DNA of 64,000 nt, taken from Amblyomma americanum (lineage: Eukaryota; Arthropoda; Arachnida; Ixodida; Ixodidae). Below are positions 1 to 10,959 of the stretch, piece by piece; the stretch's first letter is position 1, and every line of letters begins with the position of its first letter. Below the pieces are notes generated by a model. That model was given only the letters and a program-made list of their open reading frames with translations. It had not been told where the DNA came from and did no database searches. Position numbers and translations under genes: made by a program. Where the stretch lies: positions 57,965,368 to 58,029,367 of the forward strand of contig NC_135505.1 in assembly GCF_052857255.1 (NCBI RefSeq), read 5' to 3'.

Positions 1-326
1 GGCCAAATAATCTCACATTTTACCCTAACATATAATGTATATCTTTTAAATACGGAAAAGGCCACATACTGCTTCCTTACCTCGGGAAAATGACCTGTTT
101 AGATTTGTCGCTTACTTCACCTTCTGTTTTTAACGATCTTAAATGGGATGTCGTTGACAACCCTTGTGCTAGCGACCACCTCCCTGTACTAATCAGTTTA
201 ACGTCTCCAGCAGAAATAATCCCAACAAAACCACGAAGCTGGAAGCTGCATTTAGCAGACTGGCTACTATTTAGGGCAAAAGTCACTTTGGATAATACAG
301 TTTCAGAAAATCTGAGCATCGATTAG
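1..326 (+). pseudogene. APE endonuclease C-terminal fragment of family G
   Basis: The reading frame carries the endonuclease signature Ser-Asp-His followed by Leu-Pro-Val (about 170-190), the catalytic SDH motif that closes APE-type endonucleases of LINEs. The frame ends at a stop at 324-326. The N-terminal catalytic motifs would lie left of the window. It is a decayed domain, not an expressed gene. Confidence 0.7.
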
Positions 327-1299
327 ATAAACGAAAAGTTCACGAATAGTACCATAATTGGTGGACAGTTAGCTATTCCTCAGTCTTCTGGAATAGTGCG
401 ACAAAACCAAAAAGTGTGGTGGACAAAAGACCGCAAGGAAGCAAAAAATTAACAACAAAGAGCTTGAGGTAAATTTCGCAGGTATCCGACACATGAGAAT
501 CTCGTAAATTTTAAAAAGGCAACAGCTAAAGCTGGGTACGTCCGTCGCAATGCCGAGAAAACCTCATTGCTGAGTTATGTTTCATCAATAAACAGTCAAA
601 TTACATCCAAGAATTTGTGGCAGCAGGTTCTAAAATTAAATGGCAACTTCTCATCGTACACAATTCCGCTTTTGACAACACCTGGTGTACAAACAAATAT
701 AAGGGAACAGGCAGACATATTAGGAGAGCACTTCGCTGCAGTCTCTAGTTCGTCACATTGTACCCACTCGTTTCTAAAATAGAAAATATGGCCGAAAAAC
801 AAAAATCCTGAACAAGTGGAGGTGCTAATGAGCTATACAATACATTTTTATCCTCCAGAAAATCACTACAGTATTATCTCCCGGCATAAAAACTGCTCCA
901 GGACACGACCAAACACACCATGAAATGCATGCCCATCTTTCGAAGCGTGCCGTAGAAGCACTTTTAGGAATCTTTAAGAGAGTTTAGATATCAAGGAAAA
1001 TACCTCAAGCCTGGAAAAAAACTATTATTTTAAGTTTATTGAACTTAGTAAACCCCCAACCTCTCATAGAAGTTATAGACCCATAACCCCTACCAGTTGT
1101 GTCGCCAAATTCTTTGAAAGCGTCCTGAATACAAGTATACCTTTTGTCGTGTAATCCTGTGAACTTCCTGGTATCCATCAATGTGGTTTTAAAAAGTTAT
1201 GCTCCACAACAGATCCCCTAGTCCGTCTCTAAAATACTCTCAGAGAAGCTCTTATCCACACACAACACTGTCTGGCAATCAACTCTCTGTAATGTAAAA

Positions 1300-1906
1300 G
1301 TGGATTCGCTTAGCAAAATAATCCCGAGACATTTCATCTATTCACTTTATGTAGACAAACCTCCAGACAGCTTGCATACCCTCCAACAAATCAGCATGTC
1401 AAGGCAAACACAATTAAGAACAAACAAACAGGCATCATGGGCAGAGAGAAATGGCTTCCGGTTTTCTGCACAGAAAATAGTAGCCATCACTTTCTCACTC
1501 AAAAGAGGATTACAGGCAGATCTGACCCTACACCTGAACGAAACCGAATTGCCCGTAAAAACTGAACACAATGCTTTAGGTACAACGTTTTACAAAAAAA
1601 CTCACTTCCCTGCCTCATATTAATGCGCTAAAAATGAAAATTTCCCGATCACTCAACATACTCAAAGTCCCTTCACATGAATACTGGGGTACTGACAGGG
1701 CAAGCTTTCTAAACATTTACCGCTCTGTTGTACGATCCTGTTTAGACTATGGTAGTACAGTATATGGTTCAGCAAGGCCATCGTACTTGACACAACTCGA
1801 CCCAGTGCACAATTTAGGTGTAGATCTTTCATATCGTGCTTACAGGACGTCACCTATAAACAGACTTTACGTTGAAACTAACGAACCGTCATTTACCGAC
1901 AGGTGA
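1300..1906 (+). pseudogene. Reverse transcriptase C-terminal remnants of family G
   Basis: Two short frames (1300-1623 and 1634-1906) resemble the end of the RT palm and the thumb of I-group ORF2. There is a primer-grip-like Ala-Leu-Gly-Thr-Thr-Phe stretch, then the Ser-Cys-Leu-Asp-Tyr-Gly segment typical of the region after RT motif E. The palm core with YxDD is not readable between 800 and 1300 because of frameshifts. Non-functional. Confidence 0.6.
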
Positions 1907-2214
1907 GCCACGCTCATATGCTCGTACATTCTAAAAAAATTCGTTCACTGCAAAAACATGTTTGTTGCCCCATCGCTACAAAGTGCCCATCTAGAGTACT
2001 CTTTAACAATAAATCGCAAGGTACCCGTCCACTGCTCTTCCGATTTGAAGAGATGGGCCAAAACATTGCCGCACTGCACATACTGCCAAGCATTGCTCGA
2101 AGTCGAGGTCCACGGTCGCCATGGTACAATTTCCCTTGAAATCTGCGATTTCCCTCTTACACCGTTCCGTAAAAAACAAATTCCGCAAAAATATATAGTA
2201 CAATTCCTCACACT

Positions 2215-3050
2215 TGAGCAAAAGTACAGTAATCTCGGAGCTTTCCATTCAGACGGCTCAAAAACAGACGCTTACGTTGGAAGCGCAGTGGTTCATTGGA
2301 ATTGGAATAAAACAGCAAGACTTCCACAGCATGCTTCCATCTTCACTACCGAATAATACCCATAGAAAAAATAGTAAATGAGAACTTCGCCAACAGTAGT
2401 AGTTACACGTACTCGCTAAGAGCGCTGACAGCCCTTCAGTTTAGAAATGCAATAACTCCGCTGCTTGGCGACCTCATACACAACATTACAAAAGCAGAGC
2501 TCAAGGACAAAACATAATACTTTGCTGCGTACCAAGTGATGTCGGCATAAAAGGCAAGGAAAGAGCAGATTTGTGAGCTGCTCAATCTTGTGGCAAGCAA
2601 CTTAAAAATGTAAATGTAACCTAAAGAGGTTGCACGAACTTACTACATTGTAATGCTAGGAAAAAATAGCAGTCCACTACGAACAACACAGTACATAACA
2701 AACTACACTTAATAAGACCTGTTCTACATCAATCCAACTCATATATGCACCAGAAACGTTTCATAGAAGTCCTTATATGCCGTCTCCGTATAGGCCACAC
2801 ACATATTAGAGACAACTTTCTGCTTACCAATAAAGACAAAATAGTTTGTACACGCGGAGATGAGCTTACAGTCAATCACATTTTAATTTCATGTTTGGAA
2901 CTGAAAAAGCTACGGAAAAAGTGCTTTTCTCCGTGTGAAAACCAAAGCATCTGTTTTCACTCAGCACTCTTCTTGGGTGATAATGCAATTGCGGACACTG
3001 TTTGCGTTTTTGGATTTTTAACAGAATCTGGTTTTCCTAAAAATACTTAA
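2215..3050 (+). pseudogene. RNase H start and C-terminal Cys/His domain of family G
   Basis: Near 2250 the frame contains Ser-Asp-Gly-Ser-Lys-Thr-Asp, the first catalytic Asp block of LINE-encoded RNase H. It stops soon after. A second frame (2745-3050) has the terminal pattern with His-Ile-Leu-Ile-Ser-Cys, the zinc-binding-like tail seen in I-group ORF2 proteins. Intervening catalytic residues are lost to frameshifts. Confidence 0.6.
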
Positions 3051-3131
3051 TTCATAAACAAGTACTTCGCCTGATACACCTCATCTATTTCTCAATCCTG
3101 AGAGAAAGGTTGAGGTCTTTATTTGATTTTC

Positions 3132-3793
3132 TTGACACACTTGGGGCGGCCGAAATGATGAATGTCAACTATCCGGGCCGTAGATTTAATCAGCGCTCCG
3201 GAGGTCTTTGTCGTCTATCTCCTGGTCAACATCAGTTATAACTCCAGTGCTAGTCCGCTTCCCGTGAGCAACGTAGGAGCGGACCGCCATGCCACCGAGC
3301 ACACTAGTTTCTTTCAGCTTGTCTACTGATGCCTGAGATTTAACATCTACTACCACGACATTCTTCCATGCATTAATTCTGATTTCGCAGACTTGTGCCG
3401 GAACCACCCGGTCGAAAAGCTGGGTTAGCCGCTGTCTGTTAATAGCGTTCAGATTCGCCGTCTCCGTTGTAGGAACGAAGCCACTCAGAAAACTCCTGGC
3501 TTGTCAGCAGTCCTCGTAGGCAACTCACCCGCTGTTGATGTCCGGCGCAACTTCCTTTTCAGGCGGGGCGAGTCAACAAGCGAGAAGCTGCTGCTGTCAC
3601 ATCCCATCTCTGCCACCGTGGATTCATCAGACGAATCTGGAAGGTCCACATCAGCGACGTTCGCGGCACTGGAGTTGTTTTCGACGGCGACGACGGGAGG
3701 ACGCAGAGGATGTGCGCCCGCCATCCCGAAGGATGGCGAGGACATGGTTCGCGCCCAAAAGCAAAAAAACTGCAGTAAAGTGCAAGAGCTCTT
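3132..3793 (-). mobile_element. 5' fragment of family A LINE (ORF1 N-terminal half)
   Basis: Reverse-strand match to the first ~660 bp of the family A element at 57383-62710: a shared 5' leader with a poly-T tract and an initiator context near 3745. The ORF1 N-terminus has the same acidic Pro-Asp-Ser-Ser-Asp-Glu stretch and the Arg-Leu-Lys-Arg-Lys basic block. Homology stops abruptly at 3132 inside ORF1, before the zinc knuckles, where family G begins, and the 5' end is lost at 3793 where family H begins. A LINE copy keeping only its 5' part is unusual; being cut by two later insertions explains it. Confidence 0.8.
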
Positions 3794-4065
3794 GTTGTTG
3801 TAAGCCTATCAAAAGGTGGCACATACCCACACTGGGGGTTCTGCCAAGAATCGGGTGACTATTCACCTGAACGCAGTTAATTAAAAGGAAATGCACGTGG
3901 GACCGATGCACGTGGGAGCGCAACACCGGTGAATTTTTCCTCATGAACTGAAAAGCGATGAGAGTTTTGATTTCAAAATTATAAGAATAATAATAAAGAG
4001 AAGGATTAAATAATAATAATTAAGTCAAAAAGTAATAATTGACAGAAAAGAAAAGTTTCGAACAC

Positions 4066-5175
4066 TTAGCAAGGCAGTCGGTGAGGTTCTATCAGGAAAT
4101 TTAGAACAGCGGTACAAACAGATCTGTGGCTGAACCCAAATGTGGTAGCGCCAAATGATAGCAAGAGCGGGCTGCTCAAACTAAGGCCAAGATGCTGCAA
4201 GGGCTCCTCCAGCAACCTTTTTGTCAGAGAGTTGAATCGGCGACAATGCAGCCAAAAATGTTTTATAGATTCAGGCTCACAGCAAAATGCACAAAGGGGA
4301 GAGAGCGCCAAACCCGACTTGTGTAAATAAAAATTTAGAGGGGGGATGCGGCCGCGCAGCCTCGTAAGTGATACTTCAAGCTGCCGAGAGCAACAAATTT
4401 TCCTGTTCCAATAACTTTTAAGGTGCTCATAATCCGCCGATGGTAAAAGTGTTGTGTCTTGCGCGCTTAAAAACGCACGTCGCCGAAATCTAGATGCTGT
4501 AATATAGGCAGTAGCCGGGATGATTGGCAACACGGGGCCACTGAGGGAAGCCTTTGCGAGATTGTCAGCAATCTCATTTACTGTCACGCTGCTGTGACCG
4601 GGAACCTATACTAAATGAACAAGGCTCAAATGCGGAGGAACTAGGTATAAGAAAGTTGTTAAACTGTCAACATGTGCAGCGAGGGACGAACACAAAGATA
4701 AAGAATCAGTAATTACTGCAACTGCTGTAATAGAGGGGTCTAGCTTGCGCAGAGCAAGTACAACTGCTGGAAACTCTGCTTGAAAAATTGGGGTGAAATC
4801 TGGAAGGCGCAGTGAAAAGGACCAGTCTAAACGCGAGCAAAATATTCCCACACCTGCTTTTTCATTGCATGGCGATGCATCAGTGGCTATTGCTATATCT
4901 GTAGGTAGGGTCCTCAGATGATCTTCTAGTAGACCATTTAGGACACTCGGTGGCAAAAGTTTTGCATTTTTTTGGGAATATGTTGTCGAAAACAATTTGG
5001 ATAGCGGGCCCATTTCGAAGCACAGGAAGGATATCATAATTGTTTGCATATAAAGGCTGAAGTAATCTTTGCACAAACACCACCTGAGGGGAATTGAAAC
5101 GAGACCAGGGGACACCAAAAAAGAAGGTAGGTTGACAACAGAAAATGGTTTGGGAATGGTGGAAATGGGATTCAT
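4066..5175 (-). pseudogene. RNase H and C-terminal Cys/His domain of family H
   Basis: The upstream frame (4606-5175) has Thr-Asp-Ala-Ser (about 4874-4884), a downstream Ala-Glu, and Ile-Thr-Asp-Ser, matching the D, E and D of the RNase H active site. The next frame (4066-4587) begins with Asn-Glu-Ile-Ala-Asp-Asn, the fourth catalytic Asp. It ends with a Cys-x2-Cys ... His-x4-Cys pattern near 4240-4290, the usual ORF2 tail. One stop near 4600 separates the halves, so the domain is nearly complete but broken. Confidence 0.75.
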
Positions 5176-7054
5176 AGATCCTGAGGTAAGTTTGCAGTTA
5201 AAAATTGATGTCGTGATAAGAGAGGCGGAATGCGGGCTTCAAGGACCAGCACATTGGTAGCCACAAATTTTGGAAAGCCGAGGCACATGCGAAGTGCTTC
5301 CCTCTTTGAAAGGACGAGAGGACGAAGTTTATACGTAGCCGAGCTTGAAAACAACACTGATCCAAATTTTAAAATTGGCCTGAATACATTATGTAGATCA
5401 TTAATAGCTCATCTCTGTGCATGCCGTACCGGTGATGACATTATCTCCGTAACATACCCACGGCACGAGCCCCTTTCACCGCCACATGGTCCATGTGAGG
5501 TCGCTAGGTGAGGTTTTTGTCATAAACGACCCCTAGGTATTTTAGGGATTGAACCTGCGGTATTATTTTTAACTGGCAAGTGAGAGAGACCACTACAGGA
5601 GTGTATAGAGGGAAAAAAAGGGTGGCGCACTTGCCAACATTTAACTTCAGGTGTAATGCGCTCAACCAGTGCTCAAGTGTATTCAAATATGGCTGCAACA
5701 GACCATACAGGGAATGTATATCCGGCGTAGCAGCAACAAACGCAATGTCGTCCGCATAGACGTATGTGCGTGCATGGCGGTGGAGAGGAATTTAGCTCAA
5801 CAGAATATTAAAGAGCACAAGATAAAGAACAGCTCCTTGCGGTACACCTCGCGTTTGTCTGTACCTCTCTGAATGAACACCATTATGGACGCAAAAGAAT
5901 TCCCTGTTATAAAGAAATGTAGATATCCATGCAACAATATAATCTGGAAATTGAAGAGACTGTAGCCTATGTATTAGGATGGAGTTTTCTACACTGTCGT
6001 AAACTTTGGCGACGTCTAACGTAACCATAGCCGCGACCAGGCTTTGACGACGAGCAAGCAGAATTCTGTTCTCAAGATCAGCATGTACATTCTATATCGA
6101 TTACCGTGGCCGGAAACAGAGTTGGCACGGGCTGAGTATAGTTTTGCGGGCCACAATGGTTGACACCAGAATTAGTAACACCCTTTCTATCAACTTTACC
6201 ACGTTTGATGTTAAAGAAATTGCCCTAATATTATCCAATTCATAGCCTCCACCCTGATAATTAAGTAAACGGATCACCTTGGACAGCTTTCACTCAGAAG
6301 GTATCCAAGCGTGTTTGAGAGTAGTTTATTAGGTGCAATAAGGAGTTGGGAGACTCTTCAAAGAAAATCTTGAGCATCTTTGTAGTAACACCATCAAGAC
6401 CAGAAGCAGCAGCTGGCAATCTCTGGAAAACTTGTGAAAGCTCTGATAGATTTACTTGTGAGGCATTATCATTTGGCACGACTGGTGCAAACAACATTGG
6501 GCGCAAAAGTAGCAAAGACGAGAACCGCTTTTGCAGGCCTGTGGCAATTAATTCAACCGCCTGCATAGCTTCTTCAGGTGACATAACTAATGACTGAAAA
6601 TTATTATGAGTGGACATGAGCTGCTTCCAAGACCGTACAAAACCGAATAGTGCAAGTCGGTTGCCCGCCTTTGAAAGATAATCGAAGTGTTCAGAGTCAT
6701 ATTTTTTCTTCGCGCGAGAAACTGTGCGTTTAAAGGTGGCTGCAATAAATATATAATCACTCCAGTTATTTAGGCATTGGTTATGAAGAAGCTTTTTCCA
6801 TGTTGCCTTCCTCTGCCTGTATTCTCTTGTACAGTCCGCATTCCACCAGTTAGAATTCCGTTTTGTTGGCCTCACCAGGAACTCCAACTTTTTACGGCTT
6901 TCCTCTATAGCCAGACATATGCTTGCTGACTGGTGAGCCTCGGCGATGTTAGACACTGAAGCAAGCGCAGAGCGCAATGCCGTCTGAAATCTGTCATAAT
7001 TTACATGTGACCGCAACTGAGAAGACGCCGGAGTTACACGGCATATGATATCAA
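5172..7054 (-). pseudogene. Reverse transcriptase of family H
   Basis: The 301-residue frame 6294-7199 runs from the endonuclease end through the linker to the first RT motif (Gly-Leu-Asp-Gly-Val near 6400). Frame 5792-6028 holds the palm block Leu-Asp-Val-Ala-Lys-Val-Tyr-Asp and Arg-Gly-Val-Pro-Gln-Gly. YADD lies at 5747-5758, and 5504-5698 and 5172-5357 carry the thumb. Order and spacing match I-group RT; the frame changes make it a pseudogene. Confidence 0.75.
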
Positions 7055-7806
7055 AATGAATAGGTATATGGTCGCTTGAGGTGCCGCTATCAACAGTCGA
7101 CCAATTCGTTACGCCAATTCCAGGACTAATGAACGCGAGATCTAAAACAGATTGAGTGTGTAAGCGAAGATAAGTGGCCGATCCTGAATTTAAGCACAAC
7201 AGGTTGTGTTCAGAAACCCAGTCTCAAAGGCGCTTGCCGCATGTATTAGTTCTAAAACCCCACGACACTTGGAGAGAATTGAAATCCCCAGCCACGAGAA
7301 CTGGGTTTTTACAGTTAGCGAGTAACAAGTCCAGAGGTCTAACATCCTGGACTCTATTGGGAAAATAACAATTTGCTTTTGAAAATGGAGAGCACCCAGG
7401 AAGTACAAAGTCTAGTGCCAAAATCTCAGTCAGGAGACATTTGTTGAGAAGATACCATAGCCCTGTGGCAAAATTTTGAAGAGACTAAAGTTAATAAACC
7501 TCCTTCTCTTGACTGGCGATATAGGCGAAATGAACTGTAATTTTTGATATCAAAATGTTTGCCGGTTGAAAGCCACGTTTCTTGCAGAGTTATGACATCC
7601 GGATTAAGCTGGGTAGAAATGCAGCGTAAATCTGTGGAACCTGAAAGATTAGAGCGACAGTTCACTGCAGAACTCGCAACGACGCTATGGTTGTGAAAGC
7701 CTAGCAGTAGCAACTGCCTGCTCCAAAATGGTATCCTTGGGTTGGTGCCAAGCTGCTGCTTCTTTGATTTGGGTAGTGTGCACAGAGAATACAACAAATG
7801 AGACAT
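7055..7806 (-). pseudogene. APE endonuclease of family H
   Basis: Three frames together keep endonuclease landmarks in order on the minus strand: Gln-Glu-Thr-Trp near 7565-7590 (metal-binding Glu), Ala-Gly-Asp-Phe-Asn near 7280-7310, and Ser-Ser-Asp-His-Ile-Pro at about 7062-7080. These are the catalytic motifs of target-nicking APE endonucleases. Frameshifts near 7425 and 7200 disrupt the chain. Confidence 0.75.
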
Positions 7807-7994
7807 GGGGGACCCGCTGCGCTCGGAATCACCTCGGCATCATAGATTATACCAACATACAACATACCTCGAAGTACCCGAGGTAGGTACAGCGGAAGGG
7901 GCAGAAGTTTGTTCCTGGCGCACTTCAACGTCCTTCAAACAGCGCGCCAGCAGCTTCAGCGTCTTTCTTGCTTCAGTGCCACCTGGCAATATAT

Positions 7995-8342
7995 TGTCAC
8001 GTAGTGGGGACGGCAGTCGAAGCAGCGATGAAGACGGAGAATAGGGTCTTCTAAAAGAAAACTGTTTATTGGTCTGACTTGCACCCAAAATGGACTGAAT
8101 CTATCGGTGGTCGTAGAACAGAATGCCCGCCGCTGTCGGCCGTGCTCGATTTAAAGCTAAAAGCGAACTTTCGAGATAAAGCGTGCAAAGTTACTAGAAC
8201 ATTCCGGAACAACGTAGAAGCAGCTCTGCCTGGCTGCGATCAATCGAGATAAATCTAGTCGCGTCTTGCTTCGCAAACAAACCGATAAATTTGTGTGGCG
8301 GCAGATTTGAAGATTGAACAAACACTGCAAATGTTCGCGGCA
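7995..8342 (-). repeat. 3' LTR of the gypsy element
   Basis: On the plus strand it starts TGTCACGTAG and ends GCGGCA, so on the element strand it runs TG...CA. It matches 10960-11334 over its whole length. A polyadenylation signal AATAAA (minus strand, around 8066-8072) lies in the second half, as expected for an R region. The other LTR carries about 27 extra bases. Confidence 0.9.
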
Positions 8343-8358
8343 TTACTCCCCTTTCAAA
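8343..8358 (-). promoter_or_regulatory. Putative polypurine tract
   Basis: Next to the internal edge of the 3' LTR the minus strand reads a purine-rich GAAAGGGGAG followed by TAA and the LTR start TG. Position and composition fit the plus-strand primer of LTR retrotransposons. Confidence 0.55.
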
Positions 8359-8450
8359 GAAACATCGACCCGATGCATTAAAACAAATAATTCGACTGGT
8401 AAGAGATAAAACGAATCTTGCGAAAATAGAGTACGGAAATGCAGCATCCT

Positions 8451-8780
8451 TTAGCGCGCATAATACGGCTTCAGACAGACTACATGGACAACTTCTGGTC
8501 GTACGCGGCGGCACTGGGATGCAGTCATTGCGTCAGGGATGACTTCATAATCTAGTTCACCTAGCCAACGAGGAACCTTGTACGGGCCGAAATAGCGGCT
8601 CGATAGATTTTCACTCAATCCACGGCAGCGAATGGGCGTCCAAACCAAGACTTGGTCTCCTGGCTTGTATTCCGCCTTGCGTCTAGGTAGGTTGTAGCGT
8701 CTGCCGTCGGACCGCTGCTGATCTTTGATCCGTAATCGGGCAAGCCTTTGAGCTGCTTCTGCGCGTTTGAGGTTACACAC
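8451..8780 (-). pseudogene. Integrase C-terminal fragment with GPY/F module
   Basis: The 109-residue frame has Gly-Asp-Gln-Val-Leu-Val-Trp, then Arg-Tyr-Phe-Gly-Pro-Tyr-Lys-Val, the GPY/F module that ends many Ty3/gypsy integrases. It terminates in a Leu-Lys-Pro-Tyr-Tyr tail. The zinc-binding and DD35E catalytic core that should precede it are absent. The junction to protease-side sequence lies within 8780-8880 and marks a large internal deletion. Confidence 0.85.
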
Positions 8781-8858
8781 GGTAGGGGCTTCGACGGAGA
8801 GGTCGGACGTGTTGGTCCGTTATAACGCGATGCTTGGCAATTGGCTTTTGTCGTACCT

Positions 8859-9746
8859 TCAGCGACGTCGAAAAACACTCACTGTAGCTTTGAAGCAGAT
8901 TGCGGATCTGGTCTTCTTTGTTACGGTGCAGGCCTGGTTGATGTCGAAAGTGGGCGAGTTCTCTTGCTCAGGTGAATCTTTGGCGGGGGGGTCGGAGAAT
9001 GCGAAGGCTTCTCGTACGTCGGATATTTCGTCGAAGAACGCAATCGTCGTTACTCTGTTAATGTGTTGGTATTCTTCGCTGAAGTTAGTCAGCAGCACTT
9101 CGGCCTGGCCATTGCGGAAATGTGCGATGCCTCTTGCGATGCTGATTCCTCGGTCTAGAAGCAACTGCATGTTGCCCTCGATGATGGCTTCAGCGTCAAT
9201 GGCTTTCGTGGCGCCTACGGTCACGATAATGCTTGAACGGGGTGGGACGCTCACTTCTTCCTCCAGGATACTCAGAGAAACGTTATTTTCCTGAGTTTTC
9301 ATCGAAGTGATGGCTTCGTCCATCGAAAGCGTTATCTGCTTGGATCGCAGGTCGATGATCGCCTGATGCTCATTAGGAAATCCATACCCAAGATCACTTT
9401 GCGGGAGCATTGCGGTACCACAATAAAGGTCGCAGGATAGGTATGTGTTTTGACAGTCACTCGCGCTGTTCATCGTTCTGATGGCGTAATGAGGCGGCCC
9501 CCTGCGGTCCCAAGCCGTTGTGACTGTTCTCAGCTGCGCAGCTAATGTTCCATTCATCACCGAGTAATCGCCTCCTGTGTCGACTAGAGCGGTAACTTTC
9601 CGGCCGTCGATAGTCACTTCTAAGTCGGAGGTCCTGGTTCTTGCATTTCGTGTCGCTCTCGGCGTCGGGTCACGGCTTCGTCGCGTATGAGAGTCGCGGG
9701 TGGGGCGTGTGGTCGAAGCTCTTATGGGTGTAGGCGTCGTTTTCAA
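8859..9746 (-). CDS. Retropepsin-like aspartic protease region of the gypsy pol
   Basis: An open frame of 295 residues. Residues ~50-60 contain Ala-Leu-Val-Asp-Thr-Gly-Gly-Asp, the active-site DTG of retroviral-type proteases (codons near 9571-9581). A hydrophobic Gly-rich strand pattern follows. After the protease comes a ~150-residue linker with an acidic Pro-rich end, where RT should begin, but the frame stops at a Phe-Arg-Arg-Arg end. This is the longest intact frame of the element. The enzyme would cleave the Gag-Pol polyprotein; with RT missing it serves no complete element. Confidence 0.8.
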   Translation of the reverse strand: MKTTPTPIRASTTRPTRDSHTRRSRDPTPRATRNARTRTSDLEVTIDGRKVTALVDTGGDYSVMNGTLAAQLRTVTTAWDRRGPPHYAIRTMNSASDCQNTYLSCDLYCGTAMLPQSDLGYGFPNEHQAIIDLRSKQITLSMDEAITSMKTQENNVSLSILEEEVSVPPRSSIIVTVGATKAIDAEAIIEGNMQLLLDRGISIARGIAHFRNGQAEVLLTNFSEEYQHINRVTTIAFFDEISDVREAFAFSDPPAKDSPEQENSPTFDINQACTVTKKTRSAICFKATVSVFRRR

Positions 9747-10932
9747 CGCAGCCAGTTGTGGAACAACTGGCTCACCTCGGGGAGGACGTGGAGGTTGTCC
9801 TTGGGGCTGAGCAGCCTTACTGTAGCGGCGTAGGTCATGGCCTGGGGTTCTGTGGCCATCGGGGTGCCAAGTGCCTGTTGCACTTCTTCCCGTACCACAT
9901 CCATCACAGTCGATGCTTGTGGCTGTGAGGAGGATGGCAGTAATCGACGTAGCTCCTCTCGGACGATTTTTTGGATAAATTCCCGCAAGCTGTCGCTGGC
10001 GGTGGCCTGCGTGTCCGAACGCATTGCACAGGCAGGGGAAGGCCGATTATAATGCCGAGCTTGGACGTCAAGGGTTCTTTTACGCCGCGCATTAAAAACT
10101 TAACTTTTTTTTCCTCGGTCATCTCGGGGTTGGTGCGGCGAAATAGGCGGTTCATCTCCTCGACGTAACAGCGGACAGGCTCATTCGGAAGCTGGATCCT
10201 GGACTCGAGGAGTCGTTCGGCTCTTTCTTTCCTCACGACACGGGGGAAATACCTTCAATAGTTCTCTCTTGAATAGCTCCCATGCCGTGAGGGACGACTC
10301 GTAGGTTTCGTACCACGTGAGTGCGGAGCCATCAATGAGAAAAACTCGTGTCCAATTTTGGCCGCATCATTCCACTTGTTGAATGACACCACGCGCTTAA
10401 ATCGGTCCAACCATTCTTCAGGGTCTTTGCCTAAGGATCCATTGAAAGTTGGCGGCACCCGCGGCTGCTGCAGTATGGTTTTGGATTTATGGTTTATGGG
10501 GGGTTTAACGTCACAAAGCGACTCAGGCTATTAGAGACGGCGTAGTGAAGAGCTCCGGAAATTTCGACCACCTGTGGTTCTTTAACGTGCACTGACATCG
10601 CACAGTACACGGGCCTCTAGAATTTCGCCTCCATCGAAATTCGACCGCCGCGGTCGGGATCGAACCCCCCTCTTTCGGGTGAGCAGCCGAGCGCCATAAC
10701 CACTCAGCCACCGCGGCTTCTACTGCTGCGGCAGTATGATCGGTGTCGACATCTTCGGCGAGGTTGCGGTGCTCGTAGCAGCGTCTTTTCGCTGTCTTGT
10801 GCGGTCCGGCAATTTCCCGAACTCAGGCTCTTCTCCTTCGAGACGTCGGCTGGCTCGCTGAGCTGCTGGCTCGTCCTCGGGTGCGAAGCGCTGAGGGCTG
10901 GCTTCACGACTTGAAGGGGGCGTCCGGAACAT
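9745..10932 (-). pseudogene. gag: gag polyprotein of the gypsy element, interrupted by a SINE
   Basis: Reading starts at a Met near 10932 with a Pro/Arg/Glu-rich leader. The chain is split at 10478-10721 by a SINE and resumes with Phe-Asn-Gly and Trp-Leu-Asp-Arg-Phe (10255-10458), the start of the retrotransposon gag domain. A second frame (9904-10236) has the helical gag core, including Cys-Tyr-Val-Glu-Glu-Met and Val-Lys-Phe-Leu-Met. A third (9743-10024) covers the C-terminal part. No CCHC knuckle is obvious before the protease. Gag would assemble the particle, but frameshifts and the SINE make this copy dead. Confidence 0.8.
10478..10721 (-). mobile_element. tRNA-derived SINE inserted in gypsy gag
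   Basis: On the minus strand it starts with a tRNA-like head: box A near 10695-10711 (TGGCTGAGTGG) and box B at 10656-10666 (GGTTCGATCCC), the two internal RNA polymerase III promoter elements. The head begins GCCGCGG and closes with CCGCGGC. A unique body follows, then a tail near ACGTTAAACCCC and ATAAACC. The flanks repeat CTGCTG-CAGTATG (10465-10477) and CTGCTGCGGCAGTATG (10723-10738), an imperfect target duplication. It resembles the tick Ruka-type SINE from memory; not verified. A second copy lies at 62951-63186. Confidence 0.85.
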
Positions 10933-10941
10933 GGAAGGCTA

Positions 10942-10959
10942 CCCCGCACCTCCACCAGA
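10942..10959 (-). promoter_or_regulatory. Putative tRNA primer-binding site
   Basis: Immediately inside the 5' LTR the minus strand reads TC then TGGTGGAGGTGCGGGG. A TGG start is expected because tRNA 3' ends are CCA. I cannot name the tRNA from sequence alone. Confidence 0.5.

Larger units (their letters stand above)
1..3131 (+). mobile_element. Degenerate I-group LINE (family G), left end outside window
   Basis: A heavily decayed non-LTR retrotransposon read on the plus strand. In order it keeps the end of an APE-type endonuclease, RT palm/thumb remnants, an RNase H start and a C-terminal Cys/His segment, which is the ORF2 order of I-group LINEs. Many stops and frameshifts separate the pieces, so it is dead. 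Endonuclease-like residues are already present before position 90, so the element continues to the left. Its 3' end abuts a broken family A fragment at about 3131, after a short AT-rich tail, suggesting that it inserted into that older copy. Class is clear; clade is inference. Confidence 0.75.
3794..7994 (-). mobile_element. Degenerate I-group LINE (family H)
   Basis: Minus-strand LINE with ORF2 order endonuclease, RT, RNase H, C-terminal Cys/His domain. The 3' end, read on the minus strand, finishes in a short run of CAA triplets at the junction with the family A fragment (about 3794-3805). An ATT-rich stretch lies inside the 3' region (about 3970-4020). The 5' side is interrupted at 7994 by a gypsy element, so ORF1 remnants, if any, continue beyond 11338. 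Frameshifts break ORF2 into at least six pieces, so it is inactive, although the YADD catalytic motif (5747-5758) is intact. Confidence 0.8.

Noticed and set aside
10523..10711. 62-codon minus-strand frame that looks like a small protein
   Set aside because: It lies wholly within the tRNA-derived SINE, and the same frame shape recurs in the other SINE copy; it is a by-product of the tRNA-like head.
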